This document shows, one piece after another, positions 26,131 through 34,868 of a stretch of 64,000 nucleotides of DNA (the first letter of the stretch is position 1; the number at the start of each line of letters is the position of its first letter). The stretch is from Burkholderiales bacterium (lineage in GTDB: Bacteria > Pseudomonadota > Gammaproteobacteria > Burkholderiales > SG8-41). Position numbers and translations under genes: made by a program. The notes under the pieces were generated by a model, which was not told the origin of the DNA, ran no database searches, and saw only the letters and a program-made list of their open reading frames with translations. The stretch covers positions 1 through 64,000 of the forward strand of contig JAIETP010000009.1 of NCBI GenBank assembly GCA_019744975.1, written 5' to 3'.

Positions 26131-27381
26131 ATGAAAAAAGAAGTTCCCGTAGAAAAACTCGAATTCGGCGTTTTTATCTCCGAACTCGACCGCCCGTGGA
26201 CGGAAACACCGTTCATGTACCAGGGCTTCGTACTCAATAACGAAAAGCAGCTCGAGGCCCTGAAAAAGTACTGCAAGAAAGTCATCATCGACCTCGACAA
26301 GGGACCGGATCTTCCTGAGCGCAACGAATTGCTGACCAGTCGCACCGGAGAGGGCGCCCGTCCCAAGCTGGCTGAGCCGCTCGGCCCCAGCGTGCTGACG
26401 GCGATCAAGCAGAAGGTCACCTACAGGGAAAAAGCGACCGTCGACGAAGAGTTGCCGGTCGCGCGTTCGGTTCAGCAGAAAACCGAAGTGGTACTGAAAG
26501 ACATCATGGGCACGGTGCAGGCGGGCAAGGCGCTGGACGCGCCGCGCGTGCAGGAAGCCGTGACCAGCATGACCGACAGCGTCGTGCGCAACCCCGATGC
26601 GATGATGCTGCTGGCCAAACTGAAAGCCAAAGGCGGGCATACGCTCGATCGCGCATTCGGTGTGTCCATTTACATGCTGACCTTCGGCCGCTTTCTCCAG
26701 CTGCCGCGCGAACAGCTCGACCTGCTCGGCATGCTCGGTCTGTTGCAGGATGTCGGCATGACCGCGGTCCCTGAGGAGGTGGTGGCGAAAAAAGAGCCGC
26801 TGTCCAAGGTTGAGCTGATGGTCTGCCGCAGCCATGTCGCCCATTCGGTATCCATCATCAAGGAGACGCCCGGGTTGCCGCCTGAGCTGTCGGGGCTCGC
26901 TGAGTTGCATCACGAACGTTACGACGGCAGCGGTTATCCCAAGGGGCTGAAGGCTGACCGGATCGGCCTGTTCGGATCGATCGCCGGACTGGTCGACTGT
27001 TTCGATGCGATGACGCATCCCCGGCCCTATGCTGAGGTGTATTCACCTTCCAATGCGCTCAATTACCTCTACAACACGCGCAACGTCCAGTTCGACGGCC
27101 CGCTGGTCGAGCAGTTCGTGCAGTGCATCGGCATTTTCCCGGTCGGCGCCCTGGTGGAACTGAATTCCGGTGAAGTGGGCATCGTGATCGCGCAGAATCT
27201 GGTGCGGCGCCTGCTGCCGAAAGTGATGGTGGTGCTCGATGCCAAGGGCAACCCGCTGCGGCCGCAGGTGATCCTTGACCTCGCCAGCGAACCCAAGGCC
27301 GCGCCTGGCGTCCCGTACCGTATCAAACGCACGCTGGAGCAGGGCAGTGTCCCCATCGATCCCTCCGAATTCTTCCTCTGA
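26131..27381 (+). CDS. HD-GYP-domain protein with DUF3391, degenerate catalytic site
   Basis: Protein of 416 residues: an N-terminal DUF3391 (about 1-125, VEKLEFGVFISELDRPW) and an HD-GYP domain (about 165-370). HD-GYP enzymes degrade c-di-GMP. Here the second-half motifs HHERYDGSGYP (260-270) and DCFDAMTHPRPY are kept, but the metal-binding HD dyad reads LLQDVGM (Gln206-Asp207) where active enzymes have LLHDIGK, and the preceding helix lacks the usual His. It may be inactive and act as a c-di-GMP sensor or a partner protein. It lies 13 bases before a degenerate GGDEF-EAL gene, in an apparent operon. Confidence 0.88.
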   Translation: MKKEVPVEKLEFGVFISELDRPWTETPFMYQGFVLNNEKQLEALKKYCKKVIIDLDKGPDLPERNELLTSRTGEGARPKLAEPLGPSVLTAIKQKVTYREKATVDEELPVARSVQQKTEVVLKDIMGTVQAGKALDAPRVQEAVTSMTDSVVRNPDAMMLLAKLKAKGGHTLDRAFGVSIYMLTFGRFLQLPREQLDLLGMLGLLQDVGMTAVPEEVVAKKEPLSKVELMVCRSHVAHSVSIIKETPGLPPELSGLAELHHERYDGSGYPKGLKADRIGLFGSIAGLVDCFDAMTHPRPYAEVYSPSNALNYLYNTRNVQFDGPLVEQFVQCIGIFPVGALVELNSGEVGIVIAQNLVRRLLPKVMVVLDAKGNPLRPQVILDLASEPKAAPGVPYRIKRTLEQGSVPIDPSEFFL

Positions 27382-27394
27382 TCCCGGCACAGCA

Positions 27395-29140
27395 GTGGAT
27401 CCCGTCGTTCAGCCCGGAGTAAGCCTGGACGCCCTGGTCATGCGCCTCGCCGAAGAATTTGGCGCCGGACCCGAAACCATGCTCCGGGTGGCCATGGTAT
27501 TCCGCGATGTCAGTGAGCGTGCCCCCGATCTGTTTGTGCCTGCGGCCGGTACGCTGGCCACGGCGTTCACCGCCCAGGCGACTGCCGGGGGCACGGATGC
27601 CGGGATCATCCACGCCGCGCTGGGTGAGTGGGCGCTGGACGCCGAGAATGAACCGCTGGAGCGCATGCGGCGGGATTGTCAGCGTTTCCAGGATGCAATG
27701 ACGCGAGGTGCCCTGCGTCTTTACGCCGACGATGCCGCGCAGTGCACGGAAAATCTGCTTGCGCTGCAGCGTTTCAATTTCCTGCAGCTGGCCCTGCTGG
27801 CTTCGCTGGCGACCCGCAGCCAGGAAGAGGGCGGTGTGGTGCGCACGTTGCCGACGCCGGAATACGCGGCGTTCATGGAGATTTTCCGCACTACCATCGA
27901 AAGTCACCGCCAGGACGGCAAACAGCTGGGATTGTTGCTGCTGCAGGTCGGCAAGGTGGAGCAGATCGACCGCCAGCTCGGACTGCAGAAGGGTGAGGCG
28001 TTCATGCTGCGCGTCACGCGGCGCATGCGTGAAGGGGTGCTGCGCAAGCAGGATCAACTGGGCCGCGTCAGCCGCGACCAGTTTGCCTGCCTGCTGCCGC
28101 GAATCGCCGGTGAAGGTGTGGCGATACTGGCGGCGAACAAGGTGCTGGGCGCGTTGGAGGCGCCGATCCCGATCGGTGACCGCACGTTTGATACGGATAC
28201 TGTGATCGGCATCGTGGTCTATCCGGATCACGGCGCGGATCCGCAGGCGCTGGTGCGTAATGCCAAACTCGCAGCGCGCGCGGCACGCGGGGGCTCGGAA
28301 CGTACCGCTGTTTATGATCCGGCCCATGGCGAGAACGAAGAGCGCCAGATGCGCTTTGAGACCCGGTTGCGCCACGCGCTGGAACAAAACACGCTGGGGC
28401 TGGCGTTCGAGCTGCAGCTCGACGCGCAGTCGGGCCGCATCGGCGGACTGGAGTGCGTGTTGCGCTGGACGGATGCGGAGCTGGGCGAGGTGACGGAGGC
28501 GCAGGCGCTGGAAACCGCGGAAAGCGCCGGCCTGGTCCGCGAGGTGACCTGGTGGATATTCAACAATGCCCTGCGCCAGGGGGCGGAATTCGCGCGCGCC
28601 GGTTTGCAGTGCAAGATCGGACTCAAGGTGTCGGCGAGCGGTTTGTTGCAGCCGGATTTTCCGGAGTTTGTCGACCGCGCGCTGCGCACCTGGGGCGTGC
28701 CGCCGGGACGGGTGGTGATCGGGGTGCACGAGACGGCAATAGCCGGAGAACTGGGCCCGGTGAAAGATGCGTTTGCACGCCTGAAGCGGCTCGGACTGCG
28801 CCTGGGCATCGACGGTTTTGCCACCGGCGCCTCTTCGCTCAGCAATCTGGCGCAATTGCCGTTTGACGAATTGAAACTGAACGCCTCGTTTGTGCATGAC
28901 ATGCAGCGTTCGGCGCTGCACGGGAAAATCGTCCGTTCACTGGTGCGCCTGGCCCGTGATCTTGGACTGCAGGTGACGGCGGAGGGTGTCGGTGACGGCG
29001 AAACGGTACTCGCCCTGCTCGCACTGGGCTGCGAGCGGGTGCAGGGCCCGCATGTCAGCCTGCCGCTGACCGCCGAGGAAATTCTGGTGTTCGAAAAAAG
29101 CGGCGCAGGACTGGCCAAGTTGAGATTGTCCGATCTTTAG
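27395..29140 (+). CDS. Degenerate GGDEF-EAL protein
   Basis: Protein of about 581 residues. Residues 1-150 are an unassigned, mostly helical region; about 155-315 is a GGDEF-like fold in which the active loop reads SRDQF (226-230) instead of GGDEF; about 330-575 is an EAL-like domain with ECVLRW (353-358) for EALxRW and DGFATG (473-478) for DDFGTG. The QG near the end is retained (VQGPHVSLPL). Several metal ligands are therefore missing, so both catalytic activities are doubtful. The start is uncertain: GTG at 27395 (used) or ATG at 27440. It sits between the HD-GYP gene and the cyclase gene. Confidence 0.85.
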   Translation: MDPVVQPGVSLDALVMRLAEEFGAGPETMLRVAMVFRDVSERAPDLFVPAAGTLATAFTAQATAGGTDAGIIHAALGEWALDAENEPLERMRRDCQRFQDAMTRGALRLYADDAAQCTENLLALQRFNFLQLALLASLATRSQEEGGVVRTLPTPEYAAFMEIFRTTIESHRQDGKQLGLLLLQVGKVEQIDRQLGLQKGEAFMLRVTRRMREGVLRKQDQLGRVSRDQFACLLPRIAGEGVAILAANKVLGALEAPIPIGDRTFDTDTVIGIVVYPDHGADPQALVRNAKLAARAARGGSERTAVYDPAHGENEERQMRFETRLRHALEQNTLGLAFELQLDAQSGRIGGLECVLRWTDAELGEVTEAQALETAESAGLVREVTWWIFNNALRQGAEFARAGLQCKIGLKVSASGLLQPDFPEFVDRALRTWGVPPGRVVIGVHETAIAGELGPVKDAFARLKRLGLRLGIDGFATGASSLSNLAQLPFDELKLNASFVHDMQRSALHGKIVRSLVRLARDLGLQVTAEGVGDGETVLALLALGCERVQGPHVSLPLTAEEILVFEKSGAGLAKLRLSDL

Positions 29141-29163
29141 ACTCACCGACGGACACAGCGGAC

Positions 29164-31521
29164 ATGAAGATCGATTTCGAAATCATCCGCGGCATCCTGG
29201 AACGGCGCTTGCAGCAGACGGACATCGAGCGCTTGCTCGGCGGGCTGTCGGACACAGAAAAGACCCAGCTGCTGATCCGCATCACCGAACTCGTGCGCCG
29301 CACCACCGCACTGGTCGATGTCGCCAACCGCGTGTCCGACACCCTGTCGCTCGACGTGTTGTTCCCGCGGCTGATGGAAGTGGTGACCGAAACCCTCAAC
29401 GTCGAACGCAGCTCGCTGTTTCTCTACGACGCTGAAACGAAAGAGCTGTTTTCCCGCGTGATGCAGGGCAACGCAATGGGAGAAATCCGGTTTCCCGCGG
29501 ACCGCGGCATTGCGGGTTCGGTGTTCACCAGCGGTGAAGGCGAGATCATTCCCGACGCCTATGCTGACCCACGGTTTAATCGCAAGGTTGATACGGACAC
29601 CGGTTATCGCACACGAAACATCCTCTGCGTGCCCATCCGCAACAAGAAACAGGTGGTGATCGGCGTCACGCAGGCGCTGAACAAGCGGGAGGGCGGATTT
29701 GACACCGAGGACCAGCAGTCACTGGAGGCGCTGTCCTCGCAGGCCGCTGCTGCGCTGGAGAACGCGCGGATATTCGAGAAAGTCGAGCGCTCGCAACGCG
29801 AAGAGGCGTTGCTGCTCGATGTGGTGAGTTCGATTACTTCGGAAATCCTGCTCGATCCGCTGCTCGAAAAAATTCTTGCTGCGGCGACACAGTTGCTGGG
29901 CGCCGACCGCGGCTCGCTGTTCCTTCACGATCCGGCCAGCAATGAGCTGTGGTCCCGTGTCGCGGGCGGTGAATCGTCCCGCCAGATCCGGTTCCCGGCC
30001 GGCGCCGGCATCGCCGGTGAGTGTTTCACCAGGGGGGCGCGTATCAACATCGATGACGCCTACAAGGATTCGCGCTTCAACCCGGATGTGGACAAGGGCA
30101 CGGGTTACCGTACCCGCAACATCCTGTGCATGCCGATCACCACCAAGGGCGGCAACAAGGTCGGGGTGATGGAAATCCTCAACAAAAAGGAGGGGTCCTT
30201 TACCGCCAGCGACCAGCGGCGCCTCGCCGCATTGTGCGCCCAGGCGGCGGTGTCCATCGAAAACGCGCAGTTGTTCGAGGATGTCAGCAATGCACGAAAC
30301 TACAACGAAAGCATCCTGCGCAGCATGAGCAACGGCGTGCTGACGCTGGACAAGACCAATGTGATCAGCAAGGTCAACCAGTCTGCACTGCGCATCCTGC
30401 AGCGCGCCGAGCCGGAGATGGTCAACCGCGGGATCGGCGAAGTGTTCGGCGGCCCCAACAGCTGGGTGACCAACAGCCTGGACAAGGTGTTGCGCACCGG
30501 CCGCATCGACAACACCGTGGATTCGGACCTGGTGCTTGACGGGCGCCGGGCGGTATCGGTGAACATGACCGCGGTACCTTTGCAGGACCAGCGCGACGAA
30601 CAACTCGGCGCCATGCTGATCATGGAGGACATCACCCAGGAAAAACGGCTGCGCAACACCATGTCGCGCTACATGAGCAAGGCGGTGATGGACGAACTGC
30701 TGGCGGGCGGCGAGGCGGTGCTGGGCGGCACCAATCGTAAAGTGAGTGTGCTGTTTTCGGACATTCGCGGCTTCACCACCATGTCGGAGCGGCTGGGAGC
30801 GCGGGAAACCGTGGCCATGCTCAACGATTATTTCACCGACATGGTCGACATCGTATTTGCCCATAACGGCATCCTCGACAAATACATCGGCGACATGATC
30901 ATGGCGGTGTTCGGTTCGGTGCGCGCAACACAGCAGGACGCGGAAAACGCCGTGGCCGTGGGCAGCAAAATGATGGTTGCGCTGCATGAACTGAACCGTC
31001 GCCGCGCGCCGGCCGGGCATGAACCGATCCGCGTCGGGATCGGCATCAGCACCGGTGAAGTGGTCGCCGGCAGCATCGGTTCACCCAAGCGGCTCGAGTA
31101 CACGGTGATCGGTGATCGCGTCAATTTCGCCGAGCGCCTGCAGAACGCCAACAAGTATTACGGCACCAATGTGCTGATCTGCGAATCCACCGCAGCGCGG
31201 CTGCCCAAGCCGGTGCGGATGCGCGAACTGGATCTGATCCGCGTGCGCGGCATGCAGAAACCGGTGGCCATCTGCGAGGTGCTGGAACACCACACTGCGG
31301 AGAGTTTTCCGCATTTGGACGAAGTCATTTTTGCGTTTGCAGAAGCGGTGGCGTATTACCGCAACCGATCGTGGGCGCACGCCGCTGCGCTGTTCGCCGA
31401 CGTTCTCAAGGCCAATCCTGCCGACCGGCCGTCGCAGCTCTATCTGGAGCGCTGCGAGATCTACCGCAAAAACCCGCCGCCCGAGGATTGGGACGGGGTC
31501 TGGACGCTGCAGGTGCAGTGA
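29164..31521 (+). CDS. GAF-GAF-PAS class III adenylate/guanylate cyclase
   Basis: Cytosolic signalling enzyme of 785 residues. Two GAF domains at about 45-195 and 220-370 share the repeated pattern RFPA-(D/G)-x-GIAG and D-x-RFN. A PAS-like domain is at about 380-490 (YNESILRSMSNGVLTL), a helical linker follows, then a class III cyclase domain (about 525-700) with the metal-binding Asp in VSVLFSDIRGFTTMSERL and LEYTVIGDRVNFAERLQ. The C-terminal 70 residues look TPR-like. It probably makes cAMP (cGMP not excluded) in response to a GAF ligand. It lies 23 bases after the EAL-like gene. Confidence 0.93.
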   Translation: MKIDFEIIRGILERRLQQTDIERLLGGLSDTEKTQLLIRITELVRRTTALVDVANRVSDTLSLDVLFPRLMEVVTETLNVERSSLFLYDAETKELFSRVMQGNAMGEIRFPADRGIAGSVFTSGEGEIIPDAYADPRFNRKVDTDTGYRTRNILCVPIRNKKQVVIGVTQALNKREGGFDTEDQQSLEALSSQAAAALENARIFEKVERSQREEALLLDVVSSITSEILLDPLLEKILAAATQLLGADRGSLFLHDPASNELWSRVAGGESSRQIRFPAGAGIAGECFTRGARINIDDAYKDSRFNPDVDKGTGYRTRNILCMPITTKGGNKVGVMEILNKKEGSFTASDQRRLAALCAQAAVSIENAQLFEDVSNARNYNESILRSMSNGVLTLDKTNVISKVNQSALRILQRAEPEMVNRGIGEVFGGPNSWVTNSLDKVLRTGRIDNTVDSDLVLDGRRAVSVNMTAVPLQDQRDEQLGAMLIMEDITQEKRLRNTMSRYMSKAVMDELLAGGEAVLGGTNRKVSVLFSDIRGFTTMSERLGARETVAMLNDYFTDMVDIVFAHNGILDKYIGDMIMAVFGSVRATQQDAENAVAVGSKMMVALHELNRRRAPAGHEPIRVGIGISTGEVVAGSIGSPKRLEYTVIGDRVNFAERLQNANKYYGTNVLICESTAARLPKPVRMRELDLIRVRGMQKPVAICEVLEHHTAESFPHLDEVIFAFAEAVAYYRNRSWAHAAALFADVLKANPADRPSQLYLERCEIYRKNPPPEDWDGVWTLQVQ

Positions 31522-31544
31522 GCGCGGCAGCCCACTAAAAACTC

Positions 31545-31562
31545 AATAAAAACAAATAGTTA
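31545..31562 (+). repeat. AT-rich 18-mer repeat, copy b
   Basis: Core AATAAAAACAAATAGTTA, 23 bases after the cyclase stop codon and 46 bases from the convergent mltA stop. The core differs from copy e (inside uvrA) at one position only. Confidence 0.75.
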
Positions 31563-31607
31563 CAATGCATTTTCTATGAGCGGGCGCTTACTTTAAGTTT
31601 ACCGACG

Positions 31608-32840
31608 CTACTCTGCCGACGCGACCGGATAACCTTGGGGCAGCAGCACCCACATCCGCAATGACTGTTTCATGCGTCCCGCTTCGCGCCCCGCTTCATC
31701 ACCGTAACCCCAGAAAAAATCGGCGCGCACCGCGCCGCGGATGGCGGAGCCGGTGTCCTGGGCGAGCATCAACTGGTTCAGCGGTTTGTTGCTGAGCGGC
31801 CATGTGGTGGCGAGAAACACCGGCGCACCCAGCGGCACGAAACGCGGATCGACGGCAATCGAACGGCGTGCGGTCAGCGGCACACCCAGCGCACCCAATG
31901 GCCCGCCGAGGCCCGCCGGCAATTCACGGAAAAAAATGTAGCGCGGGTTGTAATCGAGGACTTCGCGCAGTTTGTCCGGATTCTGCTGCGCCCAGGCCTT
32001 GATGCCCTGCATCGATGCACGCTCCGCCGGCAGTTCGCCGCGGTCAATCAGCAGGCGGCCGATGGAGCGATAGGGATGCCCGTTGTGATCGGCGAAACCC
32101 AGGCGCATCACGCCGCCACCATCGAGATCAAGCCGGCCCGAGCCCTGGATCTGCAGGAAAAACAGTTCCACCGGATCATCGACCCAGGCGATTTCGCGTC
32201 CGCGCAGCGACGCTGCACCGGCTTCGATCTGTGCGCGATCGAAATACGGTACCACGCGTTTGCCGTCCAGTCGCGCACGCAGCCGCGATTCGCGCGCATC
32301 GATGCCGAAGGCCGGCAGGTCGATGCTGATCAGGTCGTCGGGCGTGCCGTACACGGGATAACGGTATCGCGCCGTCGGTTTGCGGCTGCCGCGCAGCAGG
32401 GGTTCGTAATAACCGGTGGCAAGGCCTTCGACACCGCCGTCGGATTGATGTAACTGGTACGGCAGGAAGTTCAATTCAAAAAAGCGCCGGGCGTGCTCAC
32501 GGTCGGGGCGGGGTGCGGCCAGTGCAGCGGCGCAGACCGCGCGCCACGCCTCCTGCGTCTTCAGGGCGCCGCAACTCGTGAGCAAAGCCTCCCAGGCCGC
32601 GGCCGGATCATCCTCGCGCCAGCCGGGCAGATCGGTCCAGTTGCCGCGGCGCAGATGGCTGCCGGTAATCGGTGCGGTTGCCGTGACTGCCGACGCAGGT
32701 TCCGGCAGCAGCGCCGGTTGTGCCGGTGCCGGCGTCACGGCTGCAACCGGCGGCGGCGATACCGGCGCTGCCGCGGGTTTGTCCGGTGTCGAACGGCAGG
32801 CGGCCATGACCAGTGCCACGACCACGGCGGTGAACGTCAT
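31608..32840 (-). CDS. mltA: Membrane-bound lytic murein transglycosylase A
   Basis: Outer-membrane lipoprotein of about 410 residues that cleaves peptidoglycan glycan strands to 1,6-anhydro-muropeptides. The lipobox is LVMAAC after a short hydrophobic signal; I therefore chose the ATG at 32840, while the frame allows 23 more residues. A Pro/Ala linker follows. The MltA domain covers about 120-330, and the 3D domain at the C terminus holds the catalytic Asp in LAQDTGSAIRGAVRADFFWG. It is convergent with the cyclase operon and divergent from a small membrane-protein gene. Confidence 0.93.
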   Translation of the reverse strand: MTFTAVVVALVMAACRSTPDKPAAAPVSPPPVAAVTPAPAQPALLPEPASAVTATAPITGSHLRRGNWTDLPGWREDDPAAAWEALLTSCGALKTQEAWRAVCAAALAAPRPDREHARRFFELNFLPYQLHQSDGGVEGLATGYYEPLLRGSRKPTARYRYPVYGTPDDLISIDLPAFGIDARESRLRARLDGKRVVPYFDRAQIEAGAASLRGREIAWVDDPVELFFLQIQGSGRLDLDGGGVMRLGFADHNGHPYRSIGRLLIDRGELPAERASMQGIKAWAQQNPDKLREVLDYNPRYIFFRELPAGLGGPLGALGVPLTARRSIAVDPRFVPLGAPVFLATTWPLSNKPLNQLMLAQDTGSAIRGAVRADFFWGYGDEAGREAGRMKQSLRMWVLLPQGYPVASAE

Positions 32841-32910
32841 GAGCGCCCCGGAGGAAGTTCTCCTGGGGGGCGGCGGGAATTTGTTAAAGTCGGAACGATG
32901 CATGGGCAAT

Positions 32911-33648
32911 TCAAAAGGCGGGCGTAATGACCGGATTGATGTGGTATTTGATCGAGGCTGCGGTGGCCTTGGCGTTGCTGGGCGGCATCGTCTGGCTGAC
33001 CTGGCCGCGCCGTGATGATGACGACAGGGATGATTCCGGCAAGCCCTGATCCGCGATTTTCTCCAGGGTAATCATGCGGAACCAGCCTCCCGCCATGACC
33101 GGTTCGTCGGCGATGACCCGCAGTTCGTTGAGACCGGTCAACGCTTCCTCGAATACGACATTGGTGCGAGTGGCAATCTGCCGCGCCAGCGGATTGATCA
33201 TTCGCCGCAGCCATGCGGCCTCGCCCTGGCGCAGGAATTTGTCGAGTATGAACAGCTGTCCGCCCACCCTGACCACGCGCGCGGCTTCACGCAGCGCTGC
33301 GCGGGTGTCCGGCACGATGGCGAGGATCAGGTGCAGCAATACATGGTCGAATGCCCCGCTGCGGAATGGCAGCCGCTGGCTGTCGCCTTGCGTCCATTGC
33401 AGGTTGAGATGGCTGCCGCGCGGCAGCGCTTTTTGCAGCATGGCCCGCGTCAGGTCGAGTGCGGTGTAGCGATGCGTGGCCGGGAGCAGCGGCAGGTCGA
33501 GTCCGGTGCCGATGCCGTTGAGCAGGATGTGCGCGCCGCCGGAGCGGGGCAGGCGCGCGAGGCTTTTGGCACGCACCCGGCCGAGCGCCGGGCCGATCAG
33601 CCAGTCATAAAACGGCGCGATCAGTGTGTAACTGGTGCGGAGGGACAT
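32911..33648 (-). CDS. Class I SAM-dependent methyltransferase
   Basis: Cytosolic methyltransferase of 245 residues. Motif I is LNGIGTGLDLPLLP (about 43-56), then ALDLTRAMLQKA, the acidic post-motif GDSQRLPF, and VVRVGGQLFILDKF, as in the Methyltransf_11 group that contains UbiE-like enzymes. The first 35 residues (YTLIAPFYDWLIGPALGR) resemble the start of membrane-lipid or quinone methyltransferases. The last 40 residues (after about 205) are low-complexity and lie antisense to the small membrane-protein gene, so they may not matter. Substrate unknown. Confidence 0.8.
   Translation of the reverse strand: MSLRTSYTLIAPFYDWLIGPALGRVRAKSLARLPRSGGAHILLNGIGTGLDLPLLPATHRYTALDLTRAMLQKALPRGSHLNLQWTQGDSQRLPFRSGAFDHVLLHLILAIVPDTRAALREAARVVRVGGQLFILDKFLRQGEAAWLRRMINPLARQIATRTNVVFEEALTGLNELRVIADEPVMAGGWFRMITLEKIADQGLPESSLSSSSRRGQVSQTMPPSNAKATAASIKYHINPVITPAF
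32927..33049 (+). CDS. Small single-span membrane protein (40 residues)
   Basis: A 40-codon gene: residues 1-28 form one transmembrane helix (MTGLMWYLIEAAVALALLGG and onward), followed by a strongly charged tail (PRRDDDDRDDSGKP). AAAGGCGG lies about 7 bases before the ATG. The pattern of helix plus charged tail is that of real small membrane proteins. It overlaps, on the other strand, the C-terminal extension of the methyltransferase gene, so one of the two reading frames may not be expressed in that stretch. Function unknown. Confidence 0.55.
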   Translation: MTGLMWYLIEAAVALALLGGIVWLTWPRRDDDDRDDSGKP

Positions 33649-33659
33649 GCCCGCAGTGA

Positions 33660-34040
33660 CTAGTGCAGCACGCGCGGCGCGGACAGCGTGAATTCGGGGA
33701 TGGTGGCGTCGAAACGTGTGCCGTCCTCGGCCAGCATCTGGTAGGCGCCGCGCATCGTACCCACCGGTGTCGCCAGCACCGAACCGCTGGTGTATTCAAA
33801 ACTTTCGCCGGGCTTGAGTTTCGGCTGGGCGCCGACCACGCCCTGGCCTTTGACTTCCTGCACCAGGTTGTTGGCATCGGTGATGATCCAGTGACGGCTC
33901 AGCAGTTGTGCCGGCACTGCGCCGGTGTTGGTGATGGTGATGGTATAGGCGAACGCGTAACGATCGGCGTCGGCATCGGATTGTTCCGCGATGTAGGTCG
34001 CGCGCGGCGACACGGTAATTTGATATTTGTGTTCGGTCAT
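33660..34040 (-). CDS. apaG: ApaG protein
   Basis: Small cytosolic protein of 126 residues with the fibronectin-type-III-like ApaG fold. The conserved core is visible: YAFAYTITITNTGAVPAQLLSRHWIITDA, VQEVKGQGVVGAQPKLKPGE and YTSG-x-x-L-x-TPVGTMRGAYQM. The family binds pyrophosphate compounds in vitro; its cellular role is unsettled. The start ATG at 34040 is fixed by homology; the same frame stays open for 1.3 kb upstream only because it is antisense to rpe and gph. It lies 11 bases downstream of the methyltransferase start, tail to head. Confidence 0.95.
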   Translation of the reverse strand: MTEHKYQITVSPRATYIAEQSDADADRYAFAYTITITNTGAVPAQLLSRHWIITDANNLVQEVKGQGVVGAQPKLKPGESFEYTSGSVLATPVGTMRGAYQMLAEDGTRFDATIPEFTLSAPRVLH

Positions 34041-34139
34041 GGCCGTATTCTCGCATCCGCGGCGCGCCTGCGGAAGTTCCGCATGTCCGTCACCGGCGGG
34101 AACGGGTAGAATTATCGGGTCACTCACCCGGATTCCGTC

Positions 34140-34802
34140 ATGACCCACCGTCTCGCGCCCAGCATCCTGTCCGCCGACTTTGCCCGCCTGGGCGAGGAAG
34201 TGCAGGCGGTGGTCGCCGCGGGCGCTGACCTGATCCATTTTGACGTGATGGACAACCACTATGTGCCCAACCTGACCATCGGACCCCTGGTGTGCCAGGC
34301 GATCCGCCCGCTGGTCAAGGTGCCGATCGACGTGCATCTGATGGTGAAACCGGTGGACCGCATCGTGCCGGATTTCGCCAAGGCCGGCGCCAATATCATT
34401 TCCTTCCACCCGGAAGCCTCCGAACACATCGACCGCACCATCGGCCTGATCAAGGAGCATGGTTGCAAGGCCGGGCTGGTGTTCAATCCTGCGACGCCAC
34501 TGGACTACCTCGACCACGTCATGGACAAACTTGACTTGATACTGATCATGTCGGTGAATCCCGGTTTCGGCGGGCAGGCCTTCATTCCGGGTGCGCTGGC
34601 CAAGCTCGCCGCCGTGCGCAAACGCATAACTCAGAGCGGCCGTGATATCTGGCTGGAAGTGGATGGCGGGGTCAAAACCGACAACATCGCGGAAATCGCC
34701 AAAGCCGGCGCGGATACCTTTGTCTCGGGCTCGGCGATATTCGGCACCAGGGACTACAAGACCACCATCGCGGCGATGCGCGCAGCGCTCGCCAAATCCT
34801 GA
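34140..34802 (+). CDS. rpe: Ribulose-phosphate 3-epimerase
   Basis: TIM-barrel epimerase of 220 residues interconverting ribulose 5-phosphate and xylulose 5-phosphate (pentose-phosphate pathway, Calvin cycle). Catalytic and metal residues are in [33 protein letters not shown], and [12 protein letters not shown], all intact. It begins the rpe-gph-trpEGDC cluster common in beta- and gammaproteobacteria and is divergent from apaG with a 99-base gap. Confidence 0.97.
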   Translation: MTHRLAPSILSADFARLGEEVQAVVAAGADLIHFDVMDNHYVPNLTIGPLVCQAIRPLVKVPIDVHLMVKPVDRIVPDFAKAGANIISFHPEASEHIDRTIGLIKEHGCKAGLVFNPATPLDYLDHVMDKLDLILIMSVNPGFGGQAFIPGALAKLAAVRKRITQSGRDIWLEVDGGVKTDNIAEIAKAGADTFVSGSAIFGTRDYKTTIAAMRAALAKS

Positions 34803-34868
34803 ACTCTCCGGTAGTGCGGCGTCGCGGCCGGTGAGCCGCGCTGCCCTGCCGTTTCCTGCAGCTGAATC

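Noticed and set aside
27323-28921. Long minus-strand open frame (about 532 codons) opposite the GGDEF-EAL gene
   Set aside because: Antisense shadow; the plus strand has clear domains and operon spacing.
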